Assembly: GCF_902506065.1 (NCBI RefSeq)
Contig: NZ_LR732912.1
Coordinates: forward strand, 4,106,838-4,170,837
Reading direction: 5' to 3'
Length of the DNA stretch: 64,000 bases
Source: Arthrobacter sp. 9V
Lineage (GTDB): Bacteria; Actinomycetota; Actinomycetes; Actinomycetales; Micrococcaceae
The notes beneath the pieces are model-generated. The model saw nothing but the letters and a program-made list of their open reading frames with translations. It was not told the DNA's origin and made no database searches. Made by a program: the position numbers and the translations under genes. This document shows positions 25,105 through 32,988 of this stretch, in pieces (within the stretch, counting starts at the first letter, position 1; every line of letters starts with the position of its first letter).

Positions 25105-26114
25105 TGGATCTCCCTTTGCTTGCGAAGGACTCGAGCGTTGTACACGACGATCGGCAACACCATGAGGAACAGGACCAAGGCCAATGCGGCACCGCGTCCC
25201 GGCTCACCTGCGCGGAAGGCCTGCGTATACATTTCGTTGGCAACCACGGACGTGTCGTAGTTGCCTGCGGTCATGGTTCGGACAATATCGAACACCTTCA
25301 GCGTGGCGATGGTGATGGTTGTCAGCACCACCACCAAGGCTCCACGGATACCCGGGACCGTCACGTTGCGGAACTGCTGCCAGGCGTTGGCCCCATCCAG
25401 GCGGGCCGCCTCAAGGAGTTCCACGGGGACACCCTTGATGGCTGCAGAGAGAATCACCATGGCAAAGCCGGTCTGGATCCAGACCATGACGATGATCAGG
25501 AAGAAGGTGTTTCCCGGGGCGTCCAAAAGGAACTGCTTGGGATCCATACCCAAGGAGACCCGGAAGAAGTTGATGACACCGGTCTGCTCAATGTTCGGGC
25601 CGCGGTAGTCATAGACGAGCTTCCAAATGATGCCGGCGCCCACAAAGGAGATGGCCATGGGCATGAAGACCAACGATTTCAAAACCCGCTCTCCACGGGC
25701 TTTGTCAATGAACACGGCGTAGGCAAGTCCAAAGCTCGTGGATAGCAGCGGAACCAGGACGGTCCAAATGACGGTGTTCCTCAGCGTGGTCAGAGCCTCG
25801 GGCTGCGTGAACATCCAAACGAAGTTGTCAAAGCCGTTGCCGTTGCCGCTGGCATCAGTGAAGGCCAGCATTGACGTGCGAACCGCCGGATAAACCAGGC
25901 CCACCAGCATCAGGATGGCCGCGGGGGCAAGGAAGCCCGCAACGGTTACTTTGTCCTTGATCGATTTAGGTGCCCTGTCCACCAGCAGCATGATGATGCC
26001 GATAACCGCGGCGAATATCGCCAGGGCTATCACTACTTGAAGGAGTTTTTCTCCAACGAATTCCATACCCAACCTCCGGGGCGTGAGTGAATCACTAAGT
26101 TCCGGGAAAAGCAC
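25101..26114 (-). CDS. Sugar ABC transporter permease (MalF/AglF type)
   Basis: A 337-aa inner-membrane permease with about eight hydrophobic segments. The EAA motif is VELLEAARLDGANAWQQFRNV. An extra N-terminal pair of helices (VVIALAIFAAVIGIIMLL, VAGFLAPAAILMLVGLVYP) is seen, as in alpha-glucoside permeases. It pairs with the MalG-type subunit through the overlapping stop/start. Translocates the sugar delivered by the binding protein upstream. Confidence 0.91.
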   Translation of the reverse strand: MLFPELSDSLTPRRLGMEFVGEKLLQVVIALAIFAAVIGIIMLLVDRAPKSIKDKVTVAGFLAPAAILMLVGLVYPAVRTSMLAFTDASGNGNGFDNFVWMFTQPEALTTLRNTVIWTVLVPLLSTSFGLAYAVFIDKARGERVLKSLVFMPMAISFVGAGIIWKLVYDYRGPNIEQTGVINFFRVSLGMDPKQFLLDAPGNTFFLIIVMVWIQTGFAMVILSAAIKGVPVELLEAARLDGANAWQQFRNVTVPGIRGALVVVLTTITIATLKVFDIVRTMTAGNYDTSVVANEMYTQAFRAGEPGRGAALALVLFLMVLPIVVYNARVLRKQREIH

Positions 26115-26162
26115 TGCCTCCCCGGCTGGCGGTACCAGTCAGGGGAGGCAGCACTTTGGGAG

Positions 26163-27509
26163 TTAGCTCTTAGGCCAGCTGGACTCGATGCTGTTGGCAA
26201 CATCCTGTGAGGACGTGCCGTTGATCCACTGCACGATGCCCTTCCAGAAGGAGTTGGAACCAACTGCACTCGGCATCAGGTCAGAGCCGTCAAAGCGGAA
26301 CACGGTGTCAGGGTCCTGAAGGATCTTGACCGTCAGCTTGTCCAGGTCAGACTGGGCGTTGTTGGGGTCCAGGCCCTTGTTTGCGCTGACCACGCCGCCA
26401 AGCTTGACGCGGTTGTTGGCGAAGTCGGCGCTTGCCAGGTAGGCCAGGAACGACTGAACTTCAGCGGTGTCCTTGTAGGCGCCAACCATCTCGCCGCCAC
26501 CGGTAACTGCCTTACCCTTGCTTTCGTCGATCGGCGGGGTGATGAAGGCCCATACGTCGCCGTCCTCGGCAACGTTGGTTCCTGCAGGCCAGTTAGCAGC
26601 CTGGAAGTTGGCCTGGTGGTGCATGGCGCAGGTACCATCCAGGACCGGCTGGCCCGCCTGGGCGAAACCGGTGCTCAGGATAGTGCGAACGTCGCCGAAG
26701 CCACCGTTCACCATCTCCGGGTTGAGCAGGATGTCGCCGGCCTTGTTGAAGGAATCAACAATCTTGGGGTCATTGAACGGGATCTGGTGGGCCACCCACT
26801 GGTCGTAGACCTCGGGTCCGTGGGCGCGCAGGACAACGTCCTCGATCCAGTCGGTGCCCGGCCAGCCGGTTGCCTCGCCGGATTCGAAACCAGCACACCA
26901 CGGCTTCATGTTCTTGTCATCTGCCGCGATCTTCTTGGACAGATCGATCATTTCGTCCCAGGTCTTGGGGACTTCCCAGCCTTTGTCCTTGAAGGTCTTG
27001 GGCGAGTACCAAACAAAGCCCTTGACGTTGGCAAGCATCGGAGCGGCGTAGTAGGTGCCGTCCACGGTGCCGTACTTCTTCCAGTCCGGGGACCAGTTCT
27101 TGTCCACAAGATCGGAGACGGTCTTCGGAGCAGGCTTCAGGTAGCCTGCACGTGCCTGAGTGGCAAGGAGGCCGGGTTGCGGGAAGATCGCAACATCAGG
27201 GGCAGTGCCGGACTGGGCACGCACGCCGATCTGCGTTTCAAATTCCTTGCTGCCCTCGTACTTAACGGTGATGCCTGTGCAGTTCTCGAACTGCGACCAG
27301 GATTCCTCGAGGTTGGTTGCTTCAATATCCACGATGGTGGAGTAGACGGAGACGGTCTTGCCGTCATGCTTGCCATAGCTTTCGTAGGCGGAGCAATCAT
27401 CCGAGCCGGCGGTGGATCCTCCACCGCCACCATCTCCGCTACAGGCGGAAAGGGTAAGTGCCAGAACACCGGCGGCTGCGACCGGTAGCAGGTACTTGGT
27501 TTTCTTCAT
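26163..27509 (-). CDS. Alpha-glucoside-type solute-binding lipoprotein
   Basis: A 448-aa extracytoplasmic binding protein. The ATG at 27509 has GAGGAG upstream; the frame continues to 27707 but without a ribosome site. The signal peptide ends at lipobox LSAC. The segment FETQIGVRAQSGTAPDVAIF, followed by PQPGLLATQARAGYL, strongly resembles rhizobial AglE, the alpha-glucoside binding protein, so sucrose, maltose or trehalose are plausible ligands. It is the first gene of the importer operon, controlled by the LacI-type palindrome 84 nt upstream. Confidence 0.9.
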   Translation of the reverse strand: MKKTKYLLPVAAAGVLALTLSACSGDGGGGGSTAGSDDCSAYESYGKHDGKTVSVYSTIVDIEATNLEESWSQFENCTGITVKYEGSKEFETQIGVRAQSGTAPDVAIFPQPGLLATQARAGYLKPAPKTVSDLVDKNWSPDWKKYGTVDGTYYAAPMLANVKGFVWYSPKTFKDKGWEVPKTWDEMIDLSKKIAADDKNMKPWCAGFESGEATGWPGTDWIEDVVLRAHGPEVYDQWVAHQIPFNDPKIVDSFNKAGDILLNPEMVNGGFGDVRTILSTGFAQAGQPVLDGTCAMHHQANFQAANWPAGTNVAEDGDVWAFITPPIDESKGKAVTGGGEMVGAYKDTAEVQSFLAYLASADFANNRVKLGGVVSANKGLDPNNAQSDLDKLTVKILQDPDTVFRFDGSDLMPSAVGSNSFWKGIVQWINGTSSQDVANSIESSWPKS

Positions 27510-27592
27510 GCTAAAGACTCCTCGCTGAGTACAAAGATTCGGCGGCGCAATTGATGTGGTGACGCTCACACTAACTAGGATCATCATGCGAA

Positions 27593-27606
27593 TGCAAGCG
27601 CTTACA
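27593..27606. promoter_or_regulatory. LacI-type operator before the importer operon
   Basis: TGCAAGCGCTTACA is a near-perfect palindrome (one mismatch) with the central CG step typical of LacI/CcpA-family sites. It lies 84 nt before the binding-protein start, in the promoter region. The LacI gene at the operon end is the obvious ligand. Confidence 0.7.
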
Positions 27607-27757
27607 CCGAATGTAATCGCATCGATACCAAGTCGCCTGAGCTTCACTGCGGGCGGCGGGAGTCCAGTCAACCGCGGACGGTTGCCGCCAAATCCCGGAC
27701 GAACCATTCGCCGCCCTAATTTGATTGCCTACTATTGCCTATGGAAAAGTAGGAATC

Positions 27758-28159
27758 GTGGATGAACTTGAAGCACTGCAAACCATAGGCCGCCTGATCA
27801 AGGAAGAACGCTTGGCGCAAGGGCTGAGCCAGGTTCAGTTGGCCAAGCAGGCAGGAACTGCAATCAAGACGGTCCGCACGCTGGAATCAGGAACCCGGCG
27901 GACGCAGGAGATCAACCAGCGCAAGCTCGAGCACGCTTTGGGCTGGAGGGCGGGCTCGGTGTCCGAGGTCCTGAAAGGTAAATCGAACTTCGCCCCGGAC
28001 ATGATCACCCCTGACGACATGCGCACGGGCGAAGAATCACGTCAGGGGCCTCCCCGCGTCACCGTTCCCAACGCCCCGATCTCGCGGGCCTCACACCTCT
28101 CCGACGAAGAGCTGCTCGCCGAGCTCACTTACCGGATGATGCACAGAAACAGAGGCTGA
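27758..28159 (+). CDS. XRE-family helix-turn-helix protein
   Basis: About 133 aa. The HTH covers residues 10-65 (LIKEERLAQGLSQVQLAKQAGTAIKTVRTLESG) and a helical tail follows (LSDEELLAELTYRMMH). The fold is common to small Xre regulators; the target is unknown. Start choice is open: GTG 27758 follows AGGAATC closely, and an ATG at 27725 in frame sits in the tandem ATTGCCTA(C/T) repeat. No partner gene for a toxin-antitoxin pair is adjacent; the next gene is convergent and only 6 nt away. Confidence 0.82.
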   Translation: MDELEALQTIGRLIKEERLAQGLSQVQLAKQAGTAIKTVRTLESGTRRTQEINQRKLEHALGWRAGSVSEVLKGKSNFAPDMITPDDMRTGEESRQGPPRVTVPNAPISRASHLSDEELLAELTYRMMHRNRG

Positions 28160-28165
28160 CCGGTC

Positions 28166-28834
28166 TCATTTCGCTGACTGACGCCGCACCATTTCATTAA
28201 TCCAAGCCGGCGCGAACGGCGAGGTGCAGTTAGGTGGCGTGGGGTAGTCCTTCAGTACTTCCAAGCGCTCCCCAATGTCCAAGGCCCTGGCCCTATGCTC
28301 CGGGAATTCGATCCCGATCTGCGCCAGGCAGGTGTTCATGGCCCATTGGAGCCTGTCCGGGGCTTCCTTCATCCGGGCCTCAATCGTGTCCAGTAAATGC
28401 ATCAGGTCCATGCCCTGGGGTTTTTTGACAACCCGTTCCGAGGTCAGAGCCCAGCCGGCACTGGCCACCACGGGATCAGGGTCTGCGAACCATGCCACCC
28501 GCAGGTCCTCGGAATGCGGACTCTTCTTCACAACGTAATTGACCAGCCAGTCCTGCACTTTGGGAGTCCGCGCACCCCGCAACATGCCGTCCAGCTCCTC
28601 GCGTTCAAAGTCCTTGGGCCGGCAGATCAAGAGAGCCAGCAACCTGGCCGCAGTGTCACCGGTTGCCCATAGCTCACGGGAGAGATCCTGCTGGGTTTTC
28701 AGCCTCTTCGCGATGGCGCGCAGCTTGCTGAGATTCACCCCATGGTCATCGCCGTGTTTTTCGTTCACTTCACGAGCCCGGGGTTCTTCAAGCGCAGCCA
28801 GTTCCGCCAACAGCCCGGTGGTTTCTTCCCTCAT
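28166..28834 (-). CDS. AlkD-like DNA alkylation repair protein
   Basis: A 222-aa all-helical protein with HEAT-like repeats (LRAIAKRLKTQQDLSRELW, ARLLALLICRPKDF, VQDWLVNYVVKKSPHSEDL, WALTSERVVKK). This pattern and the length suit the AlkD/AlkC-like superfamily of DNA glycosylases that remove alkylated bases. Catalytic residues cannot be placed with certainty, and non-catalytic members exist. The gene is convergent with the XRE gene and upstream of, but not in, the Asp23 operon. Confidence 0.72.
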   Translation of the reverse strand: MREETTGLLAELAALEEPRAREVNEKHGDDHGVNLSKLRAIAKRLKTQQDLSRELWATGDTAARLLALLICRPKDFEREELDGMLRGARTPKVQDWLVNYVVKKSPHSEDLRVAWFADPDPVVASAGWALTSERVVKKPQGMDLMHLLDTIEARMKEAPDRLQWAMNTCLAQIGIEFPEHRARALDIGERLEVLKDYPTPPNCTSPFAPAWINEMVRRQSAK

Positions 28835-28888
28835 GACGTTCTCCTCTGTGACGGTTGGACCCAGTGATCCGCAGGACCCTGAGGGTTC

Positions 28889-29500
28889 TCAGCGGACCCT
28901 TTCCGCCTTGGTAAACCTTGCCCTGGCGCCGGAAACCATGTGCACCAGCACGGGAGTCTTCTGCCCGATGACCAGGTCCATCGCTTCAACCAGCTGCGAC
29001 ACTTCCGCAGCCAGAATGTGAGGCGCCACGCCCTGCCTTGGTTGGATGCGGATGCGTAGTCCGGGCTGGCCTTTCACTTCAAGGGTGGCAACAGAGGCGC
29101 CGGCGAGATCCGTCCTCTCAGACAGGGCAGCTCTCAGCGCTTGCTCGGCCACGCCGCCGCCGATCCGGACTTCCCCGTCCACCGCGCTGTCGTCGTCGCT
29201 CGCCACCAGGAGGTTCGCCCGGCCTTTACCTTGCTGGGACAACCAAGCGATCATCGCAATGATGATGGCCACCAAGAGAATGCCGGCCACAATCCACAGC
29301 CAGCTCTCTTCCCGCCCGGGGAGGTGCGTTTGCCTGAAGGCATTTTCCGCACCAGCCCACACCGAAGCTGACCAACCATGCCACCACGCGGCCACTGCCG
29401 GCACGGTGGCCAACAGCACCAGAAGCACTCCGACGGCCAGCAGTTTCACGCCGATGATGAACAGCAGTATGCGGTTGAGGGCCCTAGGTGTTCCGTTCAC
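28889..29500 (-). CDS. AmaP-like Asp23 membrane-anchor protein
   Basis: A 203-aa protein with two N-terminal membrane helices (LLFIIGVKLLAVGVLLVLLA; SWLWIVAGILLVAIIIAMIAWL) and a cytoplasmic domain of about 110 residues (EVRIGGGVAEQALRAALSER, GLRIRIQPRQGVAPHILAAE). It matches the alkaline-shock membrane anchor AmaP, which tethers Asp23 to the membrane. It is the last gene of the five-gene operon and its start overlaps the previous stop by 4 nt. Confidence 0.8.
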   Translation of the reverse strand: MNGTPRALNRILLFIIGVKLLAVGVLLVLLATVPAVAAWWHGWSASVWAGAENAFRQTHLPGREESWLWIVAGILLVAIIIAMIAWLSQQGKGRANLLVASDDDSAVDGEVRIGGGVAEQALRAALSERTDLAGASVATLEVKGQPGLRIRIQPRQGVAPHILAAEVSQLVEAMDLVIGQKTPVLVHMVSGARARFTKAERVR

Positions 29501-30144
29501 GCTCCGATCACCCCTGACGACGCCAGGTTGACCCGGACAGCAGGCATGGGCACCGGCGACATTTCCTCAAGTTCAGCCTGAACAGCTGTTAGCACTGCTT
29601 CTTCACTGACCCGGCTGCCGGACGTCGGCCGCACGTTCACCACCACCAATTGCCGCGAGACAATCACCATGACCTGTTCCTGGGTGACGTTCGCGGCAGT
29701 TCGTGCACGACGTGCCAGCGCCGAGGCCAGGACCTCATCATCAACCACAACGGCGGTGCGTGGGTCCCGGAGCAAGTGGCGGGCTCGCCTGCCCGGCAGG
29801 ACAGCATGCAACAGGAAGAAGAGCCCCACCATTGCGATGACGGCACCACTCGCCCCAAGCAGCAACGGTGAGATGCCTTCCGGGAGGGCGATAATGCGCT
29901 CCGCCGCCGTAGTGGGGTCTATCAGCCACGGCGGTTGCCCGATCGCGCGGACTCCTGCTTCCAGCAAGGCGTAGCCGCAAAGAACAATCACCAGAACTGC
30001 CGCGATCACAGACGCTCCCGCACGGGACGAATGCGTTTCTCGGCGCAGGATACGGCTCATCCCCGGGTCTTCCCCGGCCACAGGGCTTGCTCCCGTATTC
30101 GAATCAGCTGCATCTATCTGCTGTGTTTCCTGATCCTGGGTCAC
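29497..30144 (-). CDS. Asp23-cluster membrane protein (DUF6286-like)
   Basis: A 215-aa protein with two membrane helices (residues about 45-65, VIAAVLVIVLCGYALLEAGV; about 95-115, LLLGASGAVIAMVGLFFLLH) and a C-terminal cytoplasmic alpha/beta domain (QVMVIVSRQLVVVNVRPTSG). This type occurs in actinobacterial Asp23/Gls24 operons, and the soluble part resembles the AmaP one. GTG start; overlaps both neighbours by 4 nt, so it is translated in a chain. Confidence 0.75.
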   Translation of the reverse strand: MTQDQETQQIDAADSNTGASPVAGEDPGMSRILRRETHSSRAGASVIAAVLVIVLCGYALLEAGVRAIGQPPWLIDPTTAAERIIALPEGISPLLLGASGAVIAMVGLFFLLHAVLPGRRARHLLRDPRTAVVVDDEVLASALARRARTAANVTQEQVMVIVSRQLVVVNVRPTSGSRVSEEAVLTAVQAELEEMSPVPMPAVRVNLASSGVIGA

Positions 30145-30521
30145 TGGACGCGGCCTCCCTCAGTGACGTGTGCTCCGCTGATCCTGATGTCCACCCTGCT
30201 GAGTTGGGAACCACTGAGCCGGGTGACGGTTTCAAGAACGAAGGCCTTGGCGGCTACCGCACGGTCCCAGATGGAGCCCCCAAAGCCTTGGACACGCTGC
30301 GGATCGCGTAACACCTCGGTCAAAGCCGGGACGCTGATAGGTGCCACGATGGACAAAGCCAACAGGCCGTCGTCGTCCGCCCAATCAGCGCGGATGTCGC
30401 CGGCGTCAACGCCGAGCGCCTGCGCTGCGGCGGCTCGAGCCAACGATGTCAAAGCCTGGGTACTGATCCGGTTATGGCCGGCCAGGCTGGTGGTGAACTC
30501 CACAGCCTCAGCCACGCTCAT
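30141..30521 (-). CDS. Divergent Asp23/Gls24-like protein
   Basis: A 126-aa soluble protein. The stretch AAAAQALGVDAGDIRADWADDDGLLALSI-type core with ISVPALTEVLRDP and VTRLSGSQLSRVDIRISGAHV resembles a reduced Asp23/Gls24 domain. It may form mixed fibres with the canonical Asp23 protein of the same operon. The overlapping start/stop codons at both ends place it firmly in the operon. Function beyond that is unknown. Confidence 0.68.
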   Translation of the reverse strand: MSVAEAVEFTTSLAGHNRISTQALTSLARAAAAQALGVDAGDIRADWADDDGLLALSIVAPISVPALTEVLRDPQRVQGFGGSIWDRAVAAKAFVLETVTRLSGSQLSRVDIRISGAHVTEGGRVQ

Positions 30522-30709
30522 GACGAAGAGCGCCGGCCCGTGATGGCATCCAGCACACTGCGAAGATCCAGCTTGCCCTCAGCCGCACGGCCAAGCAGGG
30601 CACCTATGCCCATGAAAAGCAGCGAGATCAGGAAACCCCATAGCCCGAACGAGAAGGACATGAAAGCCACGAAAGCGCCGATAGCGATTCCCACCACGGT
30701 CATGCTCAT
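30518..30709 (-). CDS. Small DUF2273-like membrane protein of the Asp23 operon
   Basis: A 63-aa protein with two hydrophobic helices (VVGIAIGAFVAFMSFSFG; LWGFLISLLFMGIGALLG) and a basic C-terminus LDAITGRRSSS. Small membrane proteins of this sort are regular members of Asp23/AmaP operons. Overlaps by 4 nt on both sides. Confidence 0.78.
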   Translation of the reverse strand: MSMTVVGIAIGAFVAFMSFSFGLWGFLISLLFMGIGALLGRAAEGKLDLRSVLDAITGRRSSS

Positions 30710-31152
30710 TGAAGTGCCTCCCTTTCCACTACCACTGTCTTGCTTCCCGCGGGTTTGGCCGGCGGTGCAATGAAGACGTCCGTGATTTCGATGTTGACCT
30801 CAATCACCTGGAGACCCACCAGTTCTTCCACGGCGCGGTATACGGCAGCCCGGACCTGGTTGGCGACACCGTGCAGGGGGTGGCCGTAGAGAGCCACCAA
30901 AGTGATGTCCACTGCTACCTGGGTCTCTCCTACCTCGGCGCGGACGCCTGCGGCGTGGTCCGAGCTTCCGACGGCGTCGCGAATAGCACCCAGCGCGCGG
31001 GATGGGGCGGAGCCCAAGGAGTAGACGCCGGGCACTGTGCGGGCAGCGATGCCCGCAACTTTGGCGACGGCCGCCTCGGAGATGATGGTGCGTCCGGTAC
31101 CAGGGATTTCGCCCCCGGGCACAGGATCAAGCTGCACATTATGGTCTTCCAT
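30706..31152 (-). CDS. Asp23/Gls24-family envelope stress protein
   Basis: A 148-aa protein with the full Asp23/Gls24 domain: ISEAAVAKVAGIAARTVPGVYSL, then VAVDITLVALYGHPLHGVAN, then VQVIEVNIEITDVF-type ending. In Firmicutes Asp23 is an abundant membrane-associated protein induced by cell-wall or alkaline stress. It is the first gene of this operon. The 191-nt gap to the divergent lipoprotein gene should hold the promoter. Confidence 0.88.
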   Translation of the reverse strand: MEDHNVQLDPVPGGEIPGTGRTIISEAAVAKVAGIAARTVPGVYSLGSAPSRALGAIRDAVGSSDHAAGVRAEVGETQVAVDITLVALYGHPLHGVANQVRAAVYRAVEELVGLQVIEVNIEITDVFIAPPAKPAGSKTVVVEREALQ

Positions 31153-31343
31153 GGAGCACTCCCCTTCTCTTGAGTACCACCCTAGCGTCTAGCTCCGACG
31201 CTTTGGGAGAAGCGTCGGAGGGAAGGGAACGCGCCCGACTCCGGCGGGTTATCCACAAGCACGAATTCCTGGCTGGGTCGCGGTTGTTCTTCCCACCTAG
31301 ACTGGCCGACACATCACCAAAACAGCTGTTGGGGAGCCTCGCC

Positions 31344-32030
31344 ATGCCACGCCACTCATTAGTGTCTCTGCCTTTTATTCGCGCCCGGTCAGCGGCAGTG
31401 GCACTCTCAGTAGCCTTGCTTCTGAGCGGCTGCCAGGGCGGCAGCACGCCCGGCGGTGGAGCCTCCCAAACAGGCACGACGACGGCGTCGCCCACCTCAA
31501 GCGTTCCGGTTCCGGCGGCTTCGGCTACTCCACCAGGGACCACGGCCACTCCGTCAGCGTCTGCCGTGTACAAGCCAGCCGACGCCCAAGGAAAAGCACA
31601 GAACGTGCCAGTACCCGTGATGCCGGAGCTGGCGAAGGAAAACTCCAAGGCGGGGCTGGAAGCGTTTATTGGGTACTGGTACGCGCAGCTGTCCTACGTG
31701 GGAGAAACAGGCGATATGTCGTTCTGGCTGCCGCTGACCTCCCGAGACTGCCGGCTTTGTCTCCGTCTTCAGGAGTCCGGCGAAGACGGATATGTGGATG
31801 GGCGGTGGCTGTCGGGAGGGAAGATCTCGATCCCGGTGGTGGAAGTGCAATGGACCGCCGACACCATGAGGGCGGCCAAAGTGCAGGTCGTACAAGAGCA
31901 AATCGACTACTACAACGCGGACGGAAGCATCGGGCGATCAAGATCGGAAGCATCAAATGATGCGTTCGCCCTCTTCGCCAAGTTTGCCGACGGCGCTTGG
32001 ACGGTGGTGGACCTTGGCGTCATCGAGTAG
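31344..32030 (+). CDS. DUF6318-type lipoprotein
   Basis: A 228-aa exported protein. ATG 31344 has GGGGAG nearby; the longer frame from 31170 lacks support. Signal peptide with lipobox LSGC, then a Thr/Ser/Pro-rich linker (about 50 residues), then a folded domain of about 130 residues (AGLEAFIGYWYAQLSYVGET, SRDCRLCLRLQESGED with a CRLC pair, FAKFADGAWTVVDLGVIE). The fold is of the actinobacterial DUF6318 kind, NTF2-like in outline. The CxxC pair may be a disulfide. Its 3' end overlaps the next gene. Confidence 0.8.
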   Translation: MPRHSLVSLPFIRARSAAVALSVALLLSGCQGGSTPGGGASQTGTTTASPTSSVPVPAASATPPGTTATPSASAVYKPADAQGKAQNVPVPVMPELAKENSKAGLEAFIGYWYAQLSYVGETGDMSFWLPLTSRDCRLCLRLQESGEDGYVDGRWLSGGKISIPVVEVQWTADTMRAAKVQVVQEQIDYYNADGSIGRSRSEASNDAFALFAKFADGAWTVVDLGVIE

Positions 32031-32988
32031 GACTTTCGATGCGGTAATCCGCTCGGCCCTTGGCATCGCCTTCGGGCTATTAGTATGTTGCAGTCTGGCA
32101 CTGACACCCGCATCGGCGGATGACGTATGGGCTGGAAACAATGCGGGGGATGAAGGAATCGATATAGGTGCCAGGTTCAAAATCGATCCTACGAGCGGAC
32201 AGTTAGCACCAAGTCTCGGAGGATCATCAACCTCACCCGCAGCCGACGATCCGAATCAGTACATGGCCGATGTTCACTGCCGGGCCGACGGACCCGACAC
32301 GAAGGATCCCGGCTGTGACGCCCTCGAATGCCCGGCCGCCGCAGTCGGCGCGGAAGCAGGCACACCGGTCATCTGGAAAGAGGCCCCCAAAGCCATCACC
32401 AACCCCGGCTGGACCGACTGGATCCCTGTCAGCGGCCCTACCTGCCTGTACGACCCCGAACCCGAGAACGTCCTGGACAACATCGCCGCCCGGATCCTCA
32501 CCGACTTCCAACAACTCCCCGTCAACCCCGGAACCCTCGAAGCCCAACCCTTCCCCCACACCCTCAAAGGCGGACCCACCAACTTCTACACCACCGCCGG
32601 CGAGCAAACCTTCAACGTCACCATCCTCGGCCAAACAGTCCACCTCACCGCCACACCCGCCAGCTTCACCTACACCTTCGGCGACGGCACCACCCTCGGC
32701 CCCACACCAGCCGCCGGCTACTCCATCCCCGAAACCGAATGGCTCACCAACGACACACGCACCAGCCACAGCTACACGGAAACCGGCAACTACCAAGCAA
32801 CCGTCACCACCAACTTCGCCGGCACCTACTCCGTCAACAACGGCCCACCCCTACCCATCAACGGAACCCTGGACATCACCACACCCGCCAAAACCATCCA
32901 CGTCTGGAAAACAGAAAAAGCCCTCGTCGCCGACACCTGCCAGGAAAACCCCAACTCCTGGGGCTGCCCCGGAGCAGAGACCGGCTAA
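31957..32988 (+). CDS. Secreted PKD-domain protein
   Basis: Up to 343 aa. A signal peptide-like stretch ends in LVCCSLALTPASA around residue 54. After a Cys-containing region (VHCRADGPDTKDPGCDALEC) comes a PKD-type beta sandwich: FTYTFGDGTTLGPTPAAG, then RTSHSYTETGNYQATVTTNF. ATG 31957 overlaps the DUF6318 gene by 74 nt; a TTG at 32014 is a shorter alternative just before the signal peptide, so the start is uncertain. The last 500 nt are extremely C-rich, with C at nearly all third codon positions. No enzyme motif. Co-translation with the lipoprotein is likely. Confidence 0.78.
   Translation: MMRSPSSPSLPTALGRWWTLASSSRTFDAVIRSALGIAFGLLVCCSLALTPASADDVWAGNNAGDEGIDIGARFKIDPTSGQLAPSLGGSSTSPAADDPNQYMADVHCRADGPDTKDPGCDALECPAAAVGAEAGTPVIWKEAPKAITNPGWTDWIPVSGPTCLYDPEPENVLDNIAARILTDFQQLPVNPGTLEAQPFPHTLKGGPTNFYTTAGEQTFNVTILGQTVHLTATPASFTYTFGDGTTLGPTPAAGYSIPETEWLTNDTRTSHSYTETGNYQATVTTNFAGTYSVNNGPPLPINGTLDITTPAKTIHVWKTEKALVADTCQENPNSWGCPGAETG

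Noticed and set aside
27758..28834. A toxin-antitoxin pair formed by the XRE protein and its neighbour
   Set aside because: The neighbour is convergent, not co-transcribed, and looks like an AlkD-type repair protein.
31170..31343. Upstream extension of the DUF6318 lipoprotein
   Set aside because: The extension would put about 58 residues before a clear lipoprotein signal and has no ribosome site.
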